From contig NC_080055.1 in the NCBI RefSeq assembly GCF_026212465.1, positions 18,075,662 through 18,139,661 on the forward strand: a stretch of 64,000 nucleotides of DNA, in the 5' to 3' direction. The position numbers and the translations under genes were made by a program. This stretch comes from Amaranthus tricolor. Its lineage: Eukaryota; Streptophyta; Magnoliopsida; Caryophyllales; Amaranthaceae. Positions 37,946-50,933 of the stretch are shown here, piece after piece. The notes under the pieces are model-generated. The model searched no databases. It saw only the letters and a program-made list of their open reading frames with translations, and was not told the DNA's origin. Numbering within the stretch: the first letter of the stretch is position 1; each line of letters opens with the position of its first letter.

Positions 37946-38430
37946 TTATTTAATTAGGTAATTACAACTCTTAGTTACTTTATAATGTTGCCTTAATTCT
38001 ATTAGCTTTGCTCATACTCTCCTTTGGAACTAGTTTGTTCACTAGTTTTTGTATGTAAGTTTTTGCCGAATTGAAGCTTTGAATACATGCCTTTTTCTTC
38101 TCATGCATTGATTTTTTTGCTTCATTATCAAAGTTCAACTTCTTTTATTTTTATGGTTATAACTGATATAATTTCCCATTTCTGTACAGAAATTGGATCG
38201 ACTAAATTCTTTAGGCTTAATGGTTCTAAGGTTTTAGCTTGGTTGTGCGCAAAGGTATATTCACCTTATCATCTCTACAGAATGATATATGGTTTTAGCC
38301 CTTAAGTGTAGTACATTAATGATATAAAAGCCACTTAATAAGACCTTCACCAAAATATTATCTTGGATTTGATCACGATTCCTTATCCTTTCCACTTATG
38401 CATCTTTAATTTGGATTGTGATGATGATTT

Positions 38431-40846
38431 CAAAAAACCTTATTTGCTGCGTTTTTTGGCCATAATATGTTGCGGTTTTGGCCCGCAGCAATAGTGATAG
38501 CAGCAAATGACCTATTTTAAATGCTGCGGTTTAAAACCGCAGCAAAAAAAAAGGCTATTTGTTGTGGTCTTCTTGAAAAACCGCAGCAAATATTGTATAA
38601 CTATTTGCTGCGGTTTTTAAGAAGCCCGCAGCAAATAATAGACTTCTTTTTTTTTTTTGCTTTTTTCGTTTAACAGTATTAAATAATCCAATAATGTACA
38701 ATGTAATAAACAACGATTAATCCAATGATAATCACCAATTAACACCAAAAATCACCAATAATCTCTTTGTAAACTCTCGCTTGTATATATAATATAATAA
38801 TATGTACATATACAAATTAAAGTTCTAATAAATCAAAAGGTGCTTTTAAACTTGACACAATTACTTTAAACTTACTCTAGTCATAAAAATAATGAATATT
38901 TGACTCCAAAAAGAGTGTCACACATCAAAAGCTCTCGGTTTTTGAGATTCAATCCTACATGTTTCATATAGAAAGCAGCTTGCGAAAGTTAATAGTGGAT
39001 TCGAGTTGAGAATTTGTGTCCTTCGAATATTCATCGACATGGTAAACTATCAATCTGCAAATCCAAAATCAACAATCAATCACCAAGGAACTTGATCATT
39101 CACAAACATCGCGTTCAATCTTAAATCTTTATAAACATAAAAATAATGACACAAAAGCAACAAACCTTTTGAACTTGATTGAAGCTAAAAGAATTGTTCA
39201 TTAGCTAAAAGATATCTTCTTGTATTTTATAAGTAATGTATATAAATCTCATTTCATTCTGAGGTTCTTTAAATCTCTTCAATTTCTTAGCCAATTTTCG
39301 ATAAGCAAAAGCCACTATCCTACTTCCAAATTTCTACTTCACATAGATAATAAAGCAAAGCAGGTTTAATACCAGCAAAAATTATCATCACCAAATAAAG
39401 ATTGATAATTAAATTACATGATTATAATCTTACATGATGTCGTTTACAAGAACAACTACCCATTGAACCATTGATACCACATACATAAGTAATTATTCAC
39501 ATTCAATATATACAACTACATATATACATAAGTAAATTATTCACATTCAATCTACCCTAAAAATCCTAATTAATTAAATCATTCACATTCAAATATTCAA
39601 GTACATAAGTAAATTATTCACATTCAAATATAAAATACATACCTTGGTAATGAGATATGATAATTTTGTTTCTACAATAAGATTATGTAACCTACAATGA
39701 AAAACAAAATCAAAATTAGTATAAAAAAAGACTAAATCCTTATTAAAACACAATGACTTGAAAAAGAACAAGACTAGCCCTAATTTCGTGGCTTTTGAAG
39801 GAAAAGCAACAATGGTGGATTGAAGAACTTAAACAAAGATGGAGAACGAAATTCGTGCAATGGGTGGTTATTGAAGCAACAAATTTCAACAACACAGAAA
39901 CTTGAAGAGCTTAACAAAGTCGTGGGGTTTGGAAGATGACGAACGAAATAAAAAGAAAACATAGTAGAGTCGTATGATTTGAAAAACTTGAAGAACTTGA
40001 AGAGATTTTTCGTGGGTTTTTGAAGAAATTTTCTAAAATTGAAGAGCTTGAAGAAGAAGACAGTCGTCGTCGTGGGTTTTTGAAGAAAGTTATTTTAGGA
40101 TTTTAAGCAATTGAACGTCAAAGCGCGTTTTTTATATTTTTTGAACTGACTATTTGCTGCGGGCTTCTTTAAAAACCGCAGCAAATAAGCATTATTTGCT
40201 AGGGTTTTAAGAAGCCCGCAACAAATAAGTGCTTATTAAACGAAAAAAAATATGACTATTTGTTGCGGTTTTAGGAAGCCCACAGCAAATAATAAAAAAA
40301 TATAAAAAAATATAAAAATATAAAAAAATTACTCACTCCGAACCAATTTAGTTGTCCCATTTCCTTATTTGGCAAAGTCTTTTTAGTTGTCCCATTTCTA
40401 TTTTTGTCAATTTTTTTTTTACCTAAATATCCTTAGTTCACACAAGTAATTACGAATATTACCCCCACATACCTTACTTTCCCGACTACCCTTCACTACT
40501 TACCTTTCATTACTTACCCTTTACTACTTACCCTTTTTAATGGACCCCACACCATCCTTAATAACCGTGCCTAAGAAAATGGGACATCTAAATTGGTTCG
40601 GAGGGAGTATTATTTGCTACGGGCATCCTAAAACCGCATCAAATAGTCATTTTTTTTTTGTTTAATAAGCACTTATTTGATGCGGGCTTAATAAAACTAC
40701 AGCAAATAGTGCTTATTTGCTGCGGGCATTAGGTAGCCCGCAGCATTTGTACCATATATTTTTTTTCTTTTTTTTTCTACTTAATGCTGTGTCTAAGGAA
40801 AACCTCAGCAAATGTCATGCAGGAAATAAGGTTTTTTCCACTAGTG
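38431..40846. mobile_element. Nested non-autonomous CACTA element
   Basis: The right end read inward is CACTAGTGGAAAAAACC. The left end reads CAAAAAACCTTATTTGC, which matches after loss of CTAGTGG just inside the CA. TTT flanks both sides (38428-38430 and 40847-40849). Arrays of TTTGCTGCGG with CCGCAGCAAA lie at both subterminal regions (38440-38640 and 40140-40790). The 39-40 kb middle is AT-rich with no recognised gene. Across the insertion the acidic reading frame of the host CACTA continues (DCDDDF then DDEQHY). Confidence 0.85.
40332..40607. mobile_element. Stowaway MITE inside the nested CACTA
   Basis: Terminal inverted repeats CTCACTCCGAACCAATTTAG and CTCCCTCCGAACCAATTTAG lie on opposite strands, with continued matching into TGTCCCATTT. 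Target duplication TA at 40330-40331 and 40608-40609. Length 276 bp. Confidence 0.93.
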
Positions 40847-40849
40847 TTT

Positions 40850-42414
40850 TGACGATGAGCAGCATTATAGTGATGAATTTGTGTATATGGTTCTTCTGAT
40901 GATGAAGACGATGATGACCCTGCTTATGATGTGAATAGAGAAAGGGATAAAGGAGATTCTGAGGACATGGATGGAGAGGCTCATGAAAAACAACACGAGG
41001 GTATAAGAAAGAATGTCGTACTTAACATAGGAGTAGGAATCCAACAACATATGTCAACTGAAATATCTTCTAATACTAGAGGCAATCGTAATGCATCTCA
41101 CACAAGGGCAAGGGTCCAATAAAGGCTTTTAGAGTAAAGGAACCTATGTATCTTAAGTTTGACCATCTTCTACGTCCGACTAGTAGATGGCACCATAAAT
41201 TTGGCCAATTTATGGGATTCTCAATGCGCAAAGTCAATATAAACTTGGGATGGAAGACTGTTTCTAAGGGCTTGAAAGACGCATTATGGCAAGATACTCA
41301 AGTAATATTTTTTTTTCACATAATAGTTCTATGCTAACTTTTTTTTTATTATATACCATAATATGTTTCATATTCAAGACAATCATCTTTTAAAAAAGAA
41401 TTTTTAATCATCTATTGAAATGAGATTTCGAGATTTCAAGGGAAAACTTGCTAGTGGTTGGATTTCCTGTACAAGAAAGAGGACTAAATTTGAAGACAAA
41501 AAGAGCCATGACAAATATACAAGCATATTAAATTTGAAGATTGGGAGCTTTTCAAGCAAAGGAAACTACTAAGGAAGCTTTGGTACTTACTTTTACCTTC
41601 TCCATATACGTCCTTGTTTATAATTGTAATTATTTTTGAATGATTGTTTAATAATTAAAGCATGTTAATATATTATATTCAATATTTATATTGTCATAGG
41701 CTATCCGTGAGAGGGCTATGAAATGTGCAAAGATGAACGATCATTTACATCAAATGGGCCAAATGAACTACGAGGATAGTAGAAGAATTTGGGTAGCTGA
41801 AGGATGCTATCCATCCGCTACAACATCCACATCAGAATTTTCCTCTGCAGCAACCTCTACAAATGAGATTAAATGAGGTGATGATTGGTATTGTTCCATG
41901 CACAAAAAAAGACAAATAAACATGTGTAAGATCAATCCCTAGTGAAAAAACCAAGTTTGTTGCCACTAAATATGTGAATATTTTTAAATTTGTTAAGGTG
42001 GATATCAATTTCCCATGTGTCTAATTTAGGAAGGAACATAGATGACAAAAATTTCTTTCCATTGTTTATTGTCTAGCTTGAATTTGAAGATAAGGAGATC
42101 CAAGGTACATTCAAACCTATAAAAACAAAGATACATTGTATATGGATTTCGGGGAGAAGTTAGATTATCCTGGTCATGCATTCGGGTATGGAGGTGTTAC
42201 TATAAAAATAAGAAAGGCTTTTGAATATAATCCCAAAATCGTATCCGAATCTGGACTCCATGAAAGGGACACTACATTCGAAGATCAAGAGGCCTTAATA
42301 GCTCAAATTAGAGATGAGTTAAGAGAAGAGTTTAATGTTGCTCTAAAGGAAAAATTGACATCTATACTACAAGATATGGGCATAACTAATTTGAGGATGC
42401 TCAATGATACATGA
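40850..42414 (+). pseudogene. CACTA second gene, Transposase_24 (Ptta/En/Spm)-like region
   Basis: Pieces in order: an acidic N-terminal frame (EDMDGEAHEKQHEG, 40931-41122); LRPTSRWHHKFGQFMGF and GWKTVSKGLKDALWQD (41146-41300); an MRFRDFKGKLASGW piece near 41420; AIRERAMKCAKMNDHLHQ with NYEDSRRIWV (about 41700-41876); and a coiled-coil-like end (EALIAQIRDELREEF, 42136-42414). The WVAEGCYP-type motif is characteristic of plant transposase_24 proteins. Several stops and probable introns prevent a confident gene model. Confidence 0.6.
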
Positions 42415-42570
42415 ACTCCTCCTCTCATTATTATCTCTAATCATTCAAATTCTTCAAGTGCCCAGTTTATGGTAAGTGCATGTCTGTACCATTAATCTTA
42501 TATTCCTGATCTGAGTTATCTAGAAATCCTCATTATAATAATATTTGAATGTATTACATTCAGGTGAACA

Positions 42571-43847
42571 ATGAAGTCAACAAAGAAAAATGATGAAATG
42601 TCACGCATTGAGCCTTCCACAAATGACTCCACCTCTCAAAGAAGTCCCATGTGTGTTGAGTCGCTAATGCCCTTGCTAAGTGTTGAATGCCAATGGCTTC
42701 TTACTAATGTCAAGGAACTTCTCATTGGCCAAACAGTAGATGTCCTCTTTGAAGCTAGCATATTTCGGTACATCGAGGATAGAAATATTCGGATTAACAG
42801 GAAAGACATCAACCAATTGTTGGAGTCCAAAAAAATTGAACATATCCATAATTCTGGTCTTTGTGAGGTAGGTCTTGAGTCTTTATACAAATTCTATTCT
42901 TGTTTGCAAATTCTTGTGATCTTATTACTAAAATGAGTGAAATCACGTAACTTAAGTTCTTATGCGTTGACGATATCCAGGTCACTTGTTGATGACATCT
43001 TGTCATTCAATTTTATTTCAAAGATTGGTTGGGTATGTCCAAAGTGCACTTCAGATACTAGAATCAATATCAGTCTCAATGAAGTGAAGGACTATGTCTT
43101 TTATGTGTTTGAAGAATCGGTGAAGGCTGGAGAAAACTTTATATTGGCTCCGACTATTGAAAAGTAGGTAAAATTTTTCTTTATCTTCTCGAATGTTATA
43201 ATGTATCAAATCATTTATAAACTTTGGTTTTATTGCAATATCAGTGATCATTGGATACATCTAGCTATAAACGTTACAAAAGGCATTGTCTACCACTTTG
43301 ATTCCATATCTTTAGCTGGTCGAATGTTGAAGATGAAATTAAAAATAAATAGGTAACATGTCTATATATTGTTATCTTATTCCTTTGATATCATTAAATA
43401 GTTGAATTGTTCCTTTTATGTCTTAAGTCAGCTAAGAAAGTATAAAATAAGTGGTGGTGAAATGCTTAGAGACAAGCCAATGTGGAAAGACATTAAGGTT
43501 TGTTTGTTTTGATGAACTTTTTCTTATTAAGTCTTTGTGCTTGTTTTTTATTAATTTCATTTAACATGTAGTGTGCTCAATAACCTGGGAGCGTAGAGTG
43601 TGGTTTCTATATCATGAAGTACATGTAGTACATTATTTCCAACTGCAATTCTATTGACGATATAGACAAGGTAGTGCATCACTGATTATTACATGTAGTT
43701 CGACATTGCTATGCTCAATATAGTACAATTAATTCTTATTTGTTATACTAGATTAATATTTCACTAAGACTGGAAGCATATACAAACTATGAGATTGATG
43801 AAATGCAGAAAAAGTGGGCTAAGTACCTCACTGATTATTACATGTGA
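42571..43847 (+). pseudogene. Ulp1/C48-type cysteine peptidase-like region of the CACTA
   Basis: Probable exons: 42571 to about 42868, about 43021-43160, 43245-43352, 43433-43498 and later pieces to the TGA at 43845. The His-Asp-Cys pattern of SUMO-type C48 peptidases is seen in DHWIHLAIN, YHFDSIS and PGSVECGFYIMKYM. A TAA sits two codons before the Cys region (at the CAQ-stop-PGSVECG junction) and a TAG follows it, so the copy is dead. Such domains occur in some plant CACTA and MULE elements. Their role there is not settled. Confidence 0.7.
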
Positions 43848-44333
43848 GATGGTGTGGAAGCTGATAGATGATGATTTTTGTAATTATAGTGAAAGTATAC
43901 TGAATTATCAAAGATGAATTGTGTTTTTGTGCATGAACACATTGTCAATTATATATAAATGAGTTTGTTCGTAGATTTTTGTATACTTATTCTGACATTT
44001 AGTGTGGTTGTTGCTCAATTAAATGTTTGAAGCTAGTTTTTCAGTTATTCAACCACGAGATTAGGATTGTTATTGTTTTTTGTTGTGGTAGTATAAGGAA
44101 AAAAATCATTAAATGATGTTGTTTATAACTTATAAAAAATATATCTATTAGTTTATGAGTATTTGCTGTGATTTTCTTAAATAGCAAATAAGTAATTTTT
44201 ATTTGACGTGATTCTTTAAATAACAACAAATGTTTTTGGTTATTTGTTGCCCTTTCATTTGTCGCAATTCCAAAATAAGTAGCAAATAAACTTATTTCCA
44301 CAGCAGTAAATAACATTAATCGTACTAGTGAAG

Positions 44334-45288
44334 TTTGAAATACTACAGCTGTGGGGAAATAGCTTGGAATATTTCTCATTTGAGGGAGTCTTTGTGGGTT
44401 AAATAGGTGCATGGTGTCTATACTAAAGGAGGTTGTTGGGAGATCTTCAATGCACCTATTATCACAGTGAAGAAAATTTTTGCTGTGAAAGATCAACTCT
44501 TGCCTTGGATTTGTAAGGATCAATATTCAATACATGATACTTACATGGCTTGTGTAGAATCGCATATAAAGGTTAGATGGGTCAACATTGTTCGGAATAG
44601 GCTTTCAATTCCAAGGACTCACTTTATTTGCTGGATGGCTGCTCTTCAAAAGCTCAAAACGAAGGATAAATTATTTCACATAGATGTGCTTGACAATGAT
44701 CTCTGCCCCCTCTACGAAATTCATTCTCAATCCAATACTTATCTGTTTTTTTAGTGTACATTCAGTCAACAGTGCCTATAGGAGATCATGAGTTGGACAA
44801 GGGTTTCTTTAAACCTTTTAGTTGCATGGACTTCAGGAAACTAAAAGGTAATACCCTACAGCGGAATACATTGTGTACTAATTTTACCTCCACTATTTAC
44901 TATATTTGGAGATCCAGGAATGAAGCCATTTGGGATAGTTTTGTGAAATCACCTTCACACATCAGTATCCAAGTTCAAGTTGATGTGCAGACTAGGCTTC
45001 TTAGTCTTAATCCAATGATTGTAAATGATAGCACCTTTGTAGGTATCTTTAGCTGTTTGATTGCTTAGTACATGTCCTAAGCAGAAAGTTTTTTTAACAC
45101 TGTCTGTTTGTTTTGTTTGTATGTGCTGTTGGCACTCCTTGTAATGCACATGAAGAGTGGGCTTGGGATACCCTTCCTCGAAGGTAAGCCCTTATTCTAT
45201 ATTGATGCTTTTTTTCACTTGGTGTGTTCTTTCGGTTGTATCGTTTTTGTTCTAGTAAATAATGAAATCATTATTTGCCAAAAAAAAA
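44334..45288 (+). pseudogene. L1-type LINE 3' part, right of the CACTA insertion
   Basis: The plus strand continues the ORF2 sequence: NISHLRESLWVK, then a TAG, then 44407-44754 with VHGVYTKGGCWEIF, VRWVNIVRNRLSIPRT and the zinc-binding RT tail (zf-RVT), in which an expected Cys after LCPL is replaced by Tyr. 44754-45068 carries STIYYIWRSRNEAIWD. A run of nine A (45280-45288) after TTATTTGCC ends the copy. Together with 26455-26603 this is one LINE split by the CACTA. Confidence 0.8.
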
Positions 45289-45289
45289 T

Positions 45290-48200
45290 TATCTTTAACC
45301 AACTTGAGTTGTGATTTTGTGAACTAACATACTCCTCATTTCCCTGGCTTAGCAAAGAAGAAGAAATTATGACTACTTTTGTTAGATTTTTTTTCCATCT
45401 AATTAAAATAAATTTAAAATATTATAAGGAAATGTACTTACATGATAATCGAAATTTTGATGTTATCTATCTTCCCACACCTTTATGCCTTGTTAGACCA
45501 TTTGTTTTCGACTTTGAAGTAATTGATAGAAAAAATCTCCACTACTAGAGCACTTTAACTACTTTGTTATTGCCTTATAGGCTAAATGCGCCCATGCAAA
45601 GTAAAGCTAGTCAACCAAAAAACATGATTTAAGAAGCTTTATACATATAAAACACTTAAAAACCAAAAAGCCTAATAAGGAAGTACAAAACTTAAATCTA
45701 ATCATTGGTCAAAATACACCTCAAAAGGTGTGACAGTCCACTAAAAGCCACATCACCATTTATCATATGAAAGCCTACCATTCTCAAAAAACCAATCAAA
45801 TCATGCAACCTCCCAATCTTTGATCCCCGAAATTTTTATTTGCACCTCCTATTAATAATAAATATCGACATTAATAGGCGTTTCACATGCCTAGTATTAC
45901 CTTGTTTATCTCACCACTTCTCTCTACATTATTCTGTACCCTAATCTATTTTATGCACGTCATCTAGGTTGGACAACCTTTCTCCCTTCTTTTCTTTCAT
46001 TTTTCACCCTCTTTATTATTCTCGAACCTTTTAACTTGACTTGAACGTCGAAGTGGTCTTTCGGGGCATCATTCTTGAGTAATCTTCCTTATAGTTGCAA
46101 GATGCAAGGTGTTGTTAGTATATTCGGATACTAAAAGTTGTACAAATATTAATTATATCACCTAAATATCATCGAATTTAAAATTTATCATCAAATAAAG
46201 CGTGAAAATATATAATATTGTTATTTTCTCCAAAATTTACTAATCAAAATTTTTTTATCTATAATAACAGATGTCTCTAAGATTGTTGGGACGTTCATTA
46301 GCTTTTGCCAAATATTAATTATTATATATAAGTTTGAAGAAAATAACTTGTCTATATGAACAACATATAGGTTGTCTTCAGTGTATCAATTTTAGTGGCT
46401 AGTAGTGGTTTAAAGAGGCTAAACTCAAGTACTTTATTCGGTAAAGTAGTAGTTTAAATAGCGTTTAGTGGTCTTTGCAACTGTTTTCAATATGTTACAA
46501 CTTATAGCGTTTCATAATCAAAAGTACCATTTTAGATTTTCTCTCCATTTATCCAAATGAATTATTTTCAAATACCTATTATAACTGTTAATTTTACATA
46601 ATAGTTATTAATTTACACAACAAATATGCCATTTAAATATCTAATAGCTACAACTACAACCACAACACTTAAACAAAAAAGAAATGAAAATTAATAATAA
46701 GCACAGTAGACTAAAAAGAATTTTAACATTGTTTTAGAATATAGACTAAATAATTGTAGTTTATAACTCAAAATATTAACTCATATAATAAATACAAATT
46801 TTCAACATAAAAACTGACATGTTTAATTACCTACTGTAAGTATGTTTAAAAAAGGAAAAACTTCTCTGATTAATCCGATCTTTCAATGGTTTTCAAACAA
46901 TAATTCCAACTTTTAGATGTATTTGTTAAGAGTATCGCAAGGTGACCTACTTGTTTTATAGGTTATTTTTCCAAAATATAAATTGATAAAATAATACTAC
47001 TACTTTTTAAAGAAAAAAGACTGGAAAAAAAAAACCTGTAACTCCCTTCTCCATTACCGGTTACCAATACTCCACTAGTAACAGCCCACATCTCCCTTCT
47101 TTTTGTTTGTGAGCAAAAGTTTATAGTTGAGTTCAATTGAACAACAGGATTCAAAATTATGGTTTTGCTTTGAAGTGGAATATTTATGTTGTTTTATACT
47201 TTTAATAATGAAATGTATCTACGTTCTTGCTTCTTCTACTATAATCTTTTACTTGATTTCTTGTTTTGATTTCACGAATAGCTTGTTACAATTTCCTCCG
47301 TTAATGCTTGCTAAATTGATTCTCTGGCTGCATAATTTTTATTACTAATAATAGGACTGTTATTAGTATATTAATTGTAATACTTAGATCTTATCTTTTG
47401 AAACTTGTCTTTGCTTCGGCTATTAATCCTGGAGGCTTCTCATGGGGTGGGGGATCACTGGATGTTAGGGAGCAAATGCCAGAATTGGGGGAAGGAAAAT
47501 AGAGAGGGGTTTTTGGTATTTTACCTTTTTTTTTTTTGTTTATTAAAATTATGTAAACTTTTTTCTATAAACATTACCTGCTACAACAGGTTAAATTTTT
47601 GTAATTGATGTTTTAGGATAACACTCCTTAAAGTTTGGATTATTCAAGAACTACTCAAAGTAACAAAAAAAAATTATTATAGAAAAATTTTTCCTAACAA
47701 AACTATTTAAAACTACCTACAAAAAGACATTTTGTCAAAAACTACTCAAATAATGTTTTTGTCAAAAAATAGTCATAAAAATAATTTTTTGGCATAAATT
47801 TACCTAGAATAATTTTTTTTTGTCATAAAATTACCTACTAAATCTTACAACTTATCACAGAAAATATCAAAATTTCCCATACTATGACAAATAGAAGTCA
47901 AGTATTAGCTACTAATTTGCAATAGAAAATGTCAAAAGAAAGACCATCGTTTGATTCAATTCACTCCTATTTTTCATTTTCAATCAAAAAATATAATATT
48001 GGGTAGTGTTCAAAAGAGAAACTACTATTTTAGATAGTTTTTGATAAAAATATGTCAGTAACAGACTCAAAATTCTTAATCTAAATTTTCTGATTAATTA
48101 TTCTGAATCTTCAATTCAAATCTCTAATCTTTTGGTTATCCATTTCAAACCATCTTTAATTCCTAAACCTTTTTCAATTTTGTAATTTCTTTCAAATATT

Positions 48201-48336
48201 AAACTTAAAGAATATTATTTTGCTTAAAATCTTTTTATAAGCACTAAAATATTATTTTATTATTTTATTATTTTATAGTAAGAAAAGTAAAATTTAATTA
48301 TTATATTCATGGTTTTGTAAAACGTTACGTTTTAAC
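45290..48336. other. Gene-free AT-rich interval
   Basis: Only short chance ORFs are present. No recognisable family motif, inverted repeat or RNA gene was found. 47620-47850 holds loose repeats of AAACTACTC and AATTTACCTA. Confidence 0.4.
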
Positions 48337-48590
48337 TTTTTTTTTTGGCAAAGTAAATTTTATAAAATGTCAGAGAAAAGCCAAAGCCTTACAACTGAGG
48401 TTAAAATTTAGGTGTTGCAACCCAACCAAAGTTTCGAAGGGCCAAAACAAGCCCTTCATCATACACTAGGGCCTAGAGCCGCGACACCTCAAAAGGTTGA
48501 ACTAGCAGCTAACCTTACAAAGAAACTTTAGCAGACAAAACATCAAGCTAATACAATCAAATACAACAAAATCAATCTATCATTACTACT
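48337..48590 (-). mobile_element. 3' tail of a LINE, minus strand
   Basis: Ten T at 48337-48346 followed by GGCAAAGTAAA are, on the minus strand, a TTTACTTTGCC-polyA end like that of the LINE at 45288 (TTATTTGCC-polyA). The adjoining 200 bp read as a GC-richer 3' region with no coding. The upper boundary is uncertain. Confidence 0.45.
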
Positions 48591-48779
48591 TATTATTTTA
48601 ATCTTATAACTTTGATTTAATTAATTTATATATAAAAATAAGTTGTATTTTTATTATTAACATTAAGTATAGTTTAAGCAAAATTTTCTAAGTAAACTAC
48701 ATATTTTCATAATCAAATTTACCCATTTTTTTAAAGTATATTCACTTGTACATATTAGAACAAAAATTTAATGAACCAA

Positions 48780-50900
48780 AATCTTTTCTATAGTAACCCA
48801 TGATGTTCATCACTTACACAAGCTATCACCATTTCCTTACACAAGTTAACCTTTTTCAACACTCCAAACTCTTACGCATTCACTTACCCACTACAAACTC
48901 TTACACACTCTAAATCACTTACACAAGTTAACCTTCTTGTATACTCCTAACACTCTTTTTCATACAATCTAATGAACTACAAAGTTGCACAAATCCATTA
49001 TAAATACCCCCTTAGCCATGAGATCACTTACACCCCCATCATCAAATCTTTCTAACATTCTTTTTTATATTTTCACTTCATTAAAATGTTACTACCTTAA
49101 TACATTTATTATTAGTTGAAGAAAAATTCAAGAAGATGGAGTTTAGAACACTCTTTATTTAGCTTAAATCATCATCATTATAGAGCATTATTGAGTTATT
49201 ACTTTGGGTACTTAATGTATCATTATTTTTGGAGTTTTAATTTAATTATTTTAGGAACTTAGAAGATCATTATTATTTTGGAAGTTTGGATTAATTATCT
49301 TTGGAGCATTATTATCTATTTTGGAGGATTTTATTTCTTGTTATTTTCCTAATTAGTACTTAGTACGAATCCTTGGTATTAGTATGGTATAACTTCTTAC
49401 CCCTTTTTTGTGGAATTTGACATTATATTTACTTTATAATATGCAAAGTATGATATATGCTAATATGTTTTAGTAGGAAGATTGTTTAATGAAAATTATG
49501 ATCAAGATTATATTAAGTATGTGTATGCTAAAAGTATTTTTTTAGTATGTTAATTTAATAATCTTTGAACAAATTCAGGAAGTTGGGAGCAAAATTATAT
49601 TCTTGTAATATTAAGTATGATTCATGTTATAAACTAGTGCTAGTATATTTATGAGTTATGTATTACATTAGGAATGTTATTATATTTAAGAATTTTTATG
49701 TTAAAACTTTATTAATATGTTTATGTTACCCTTCAAATTAGTTTATAAGGTAGTAAGTTATTTTATTAACTTATTTTTTATTAATTTAATAATTTAAGTT
49801 ATTGCGTAAAGTTTTTATTTGTGAGACTGGTTATGTTAATTATTTAAATCTAGGATTTAGTATGATAAATTAAATTAAGTCGTTCTTTTTATGTGAAAAG
49901 GACCCAAAACACTCATAGGTCATGCAACCATTATCATATTTTAAATTATTACAACTATTTTTGTGATAATAGTAAAATAACAATTTAAAAAGATATTTTT
50001 GAGACATCTTTACTAATGCCATCAAGTAAAGAAAGGATATGCTACTCTTAAACATTCTTCGAGGGATTAGAAATTCTGAAAGCAAATCGTGGAGCAAATA
50101 GAAAGTGTTGGGTATAAGAGTAAAACCCTTTTTGTCGTGCAATGTTATTGTTTTATTCACTTCTTCAGTAGTTCTAACTATTATAAATTCATTGATTACT
50201 AACGTGTACTGTTTGTTTTCATTGTTGATGGTGTGTCTTTGATAGACCTGCTATGACACGTTGGTCTATGATCTTACGTTGAGTAGCGGGGATATCATAA
50301 TAGACATAACAAGTGATAAAACTTCTTTGTATTGCATACAGGGGGAAATGAGTGAGAATCTTAAAGTGTACAATAGTTTTATTGTTGTTAACTCTACATG
50401 TATTTTCTTTCAATCAAGTTGTTTATGTTTTGAGTTTGAGGTACATGTCTTCCTTTGTATAAGTTATTTCCACTGCGTTGTTTTTGTGGTTTGTATGATT
50501 TAAATAGTTTATCATCCTCTTTCTTTCTTCAAACTCAAGCGTTTACATTGGAACCACTATCCATGCTTAGCATGTTGACCGAGGATTAGGCGATGATCAT
50601 TCCGCCGTGACATTTGTTATAAGGCCGAGAGTGCCTCTTTTTATTATGTTTTATTGATCGTTGTTTTCTTTTAGTGTGTCCAACTTTAGGGCAGTATGCT
50701 GCCGAAATTTTCATATAATCTTGTTTGGGAGTTTTCTAATTTCTTTAATACAATCATCCAACTTAACTTTCTCTTTTCCTTTTCTTTATTTATTTTTGAT
50801 TTTAGGTTTAAATCTGAAGTCAATGAAAGATTTAATATCCGTACGCGCATGTGGCGAGAAGGATGTTCATTGTTAGTAGTCGTAAAAAACGTTATGCAAA
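48780..50900 (+). repeat. LTR-like sequence, possible solo LTR
   Basis: A C-rich, ACTTACACAAG-repetitive stretch leads to a TATA box (TATAAATACC, near 49007). A long transcribed-like AT-rich region follows, with GC-richer blocks at 50230-50340 and 50550-50640. This layout resembles U3-R-U5 of a Gypsy LTR, but no partner LTR, TG/CA ends or target duplication were found. Confidence 0.25.
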
Positions 50901-50933
50901 TCAAGGAAGAATTGAAGAATTTAGTTTATTTTT

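Larger units (their letters stand above)
26604..44330 (+). mobile_element. CACTA (En/Spm) element, full ends, with nested insertions
   Basis: The left end is CACTAGTAGAATTAAT; the right end read inward is CACTAGTACGATTAAT. About 23 of the first 29 bases match. The 3-bp target duplication AAG is exact at 26601-26603 and 44331-44333. Subterminal TTTGCTGC/TTTGCTGTG motifs occur at both ends. Inside are a TNPD-like transposase and a second gene region with Transposase_24-like and Ulp1-like parts, both on the plus strand. Removing the Gypsy and the nested CACTA leaves about 8.3 kb, a normal autonomous size. All genes are broken. Confidence 0.92.
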
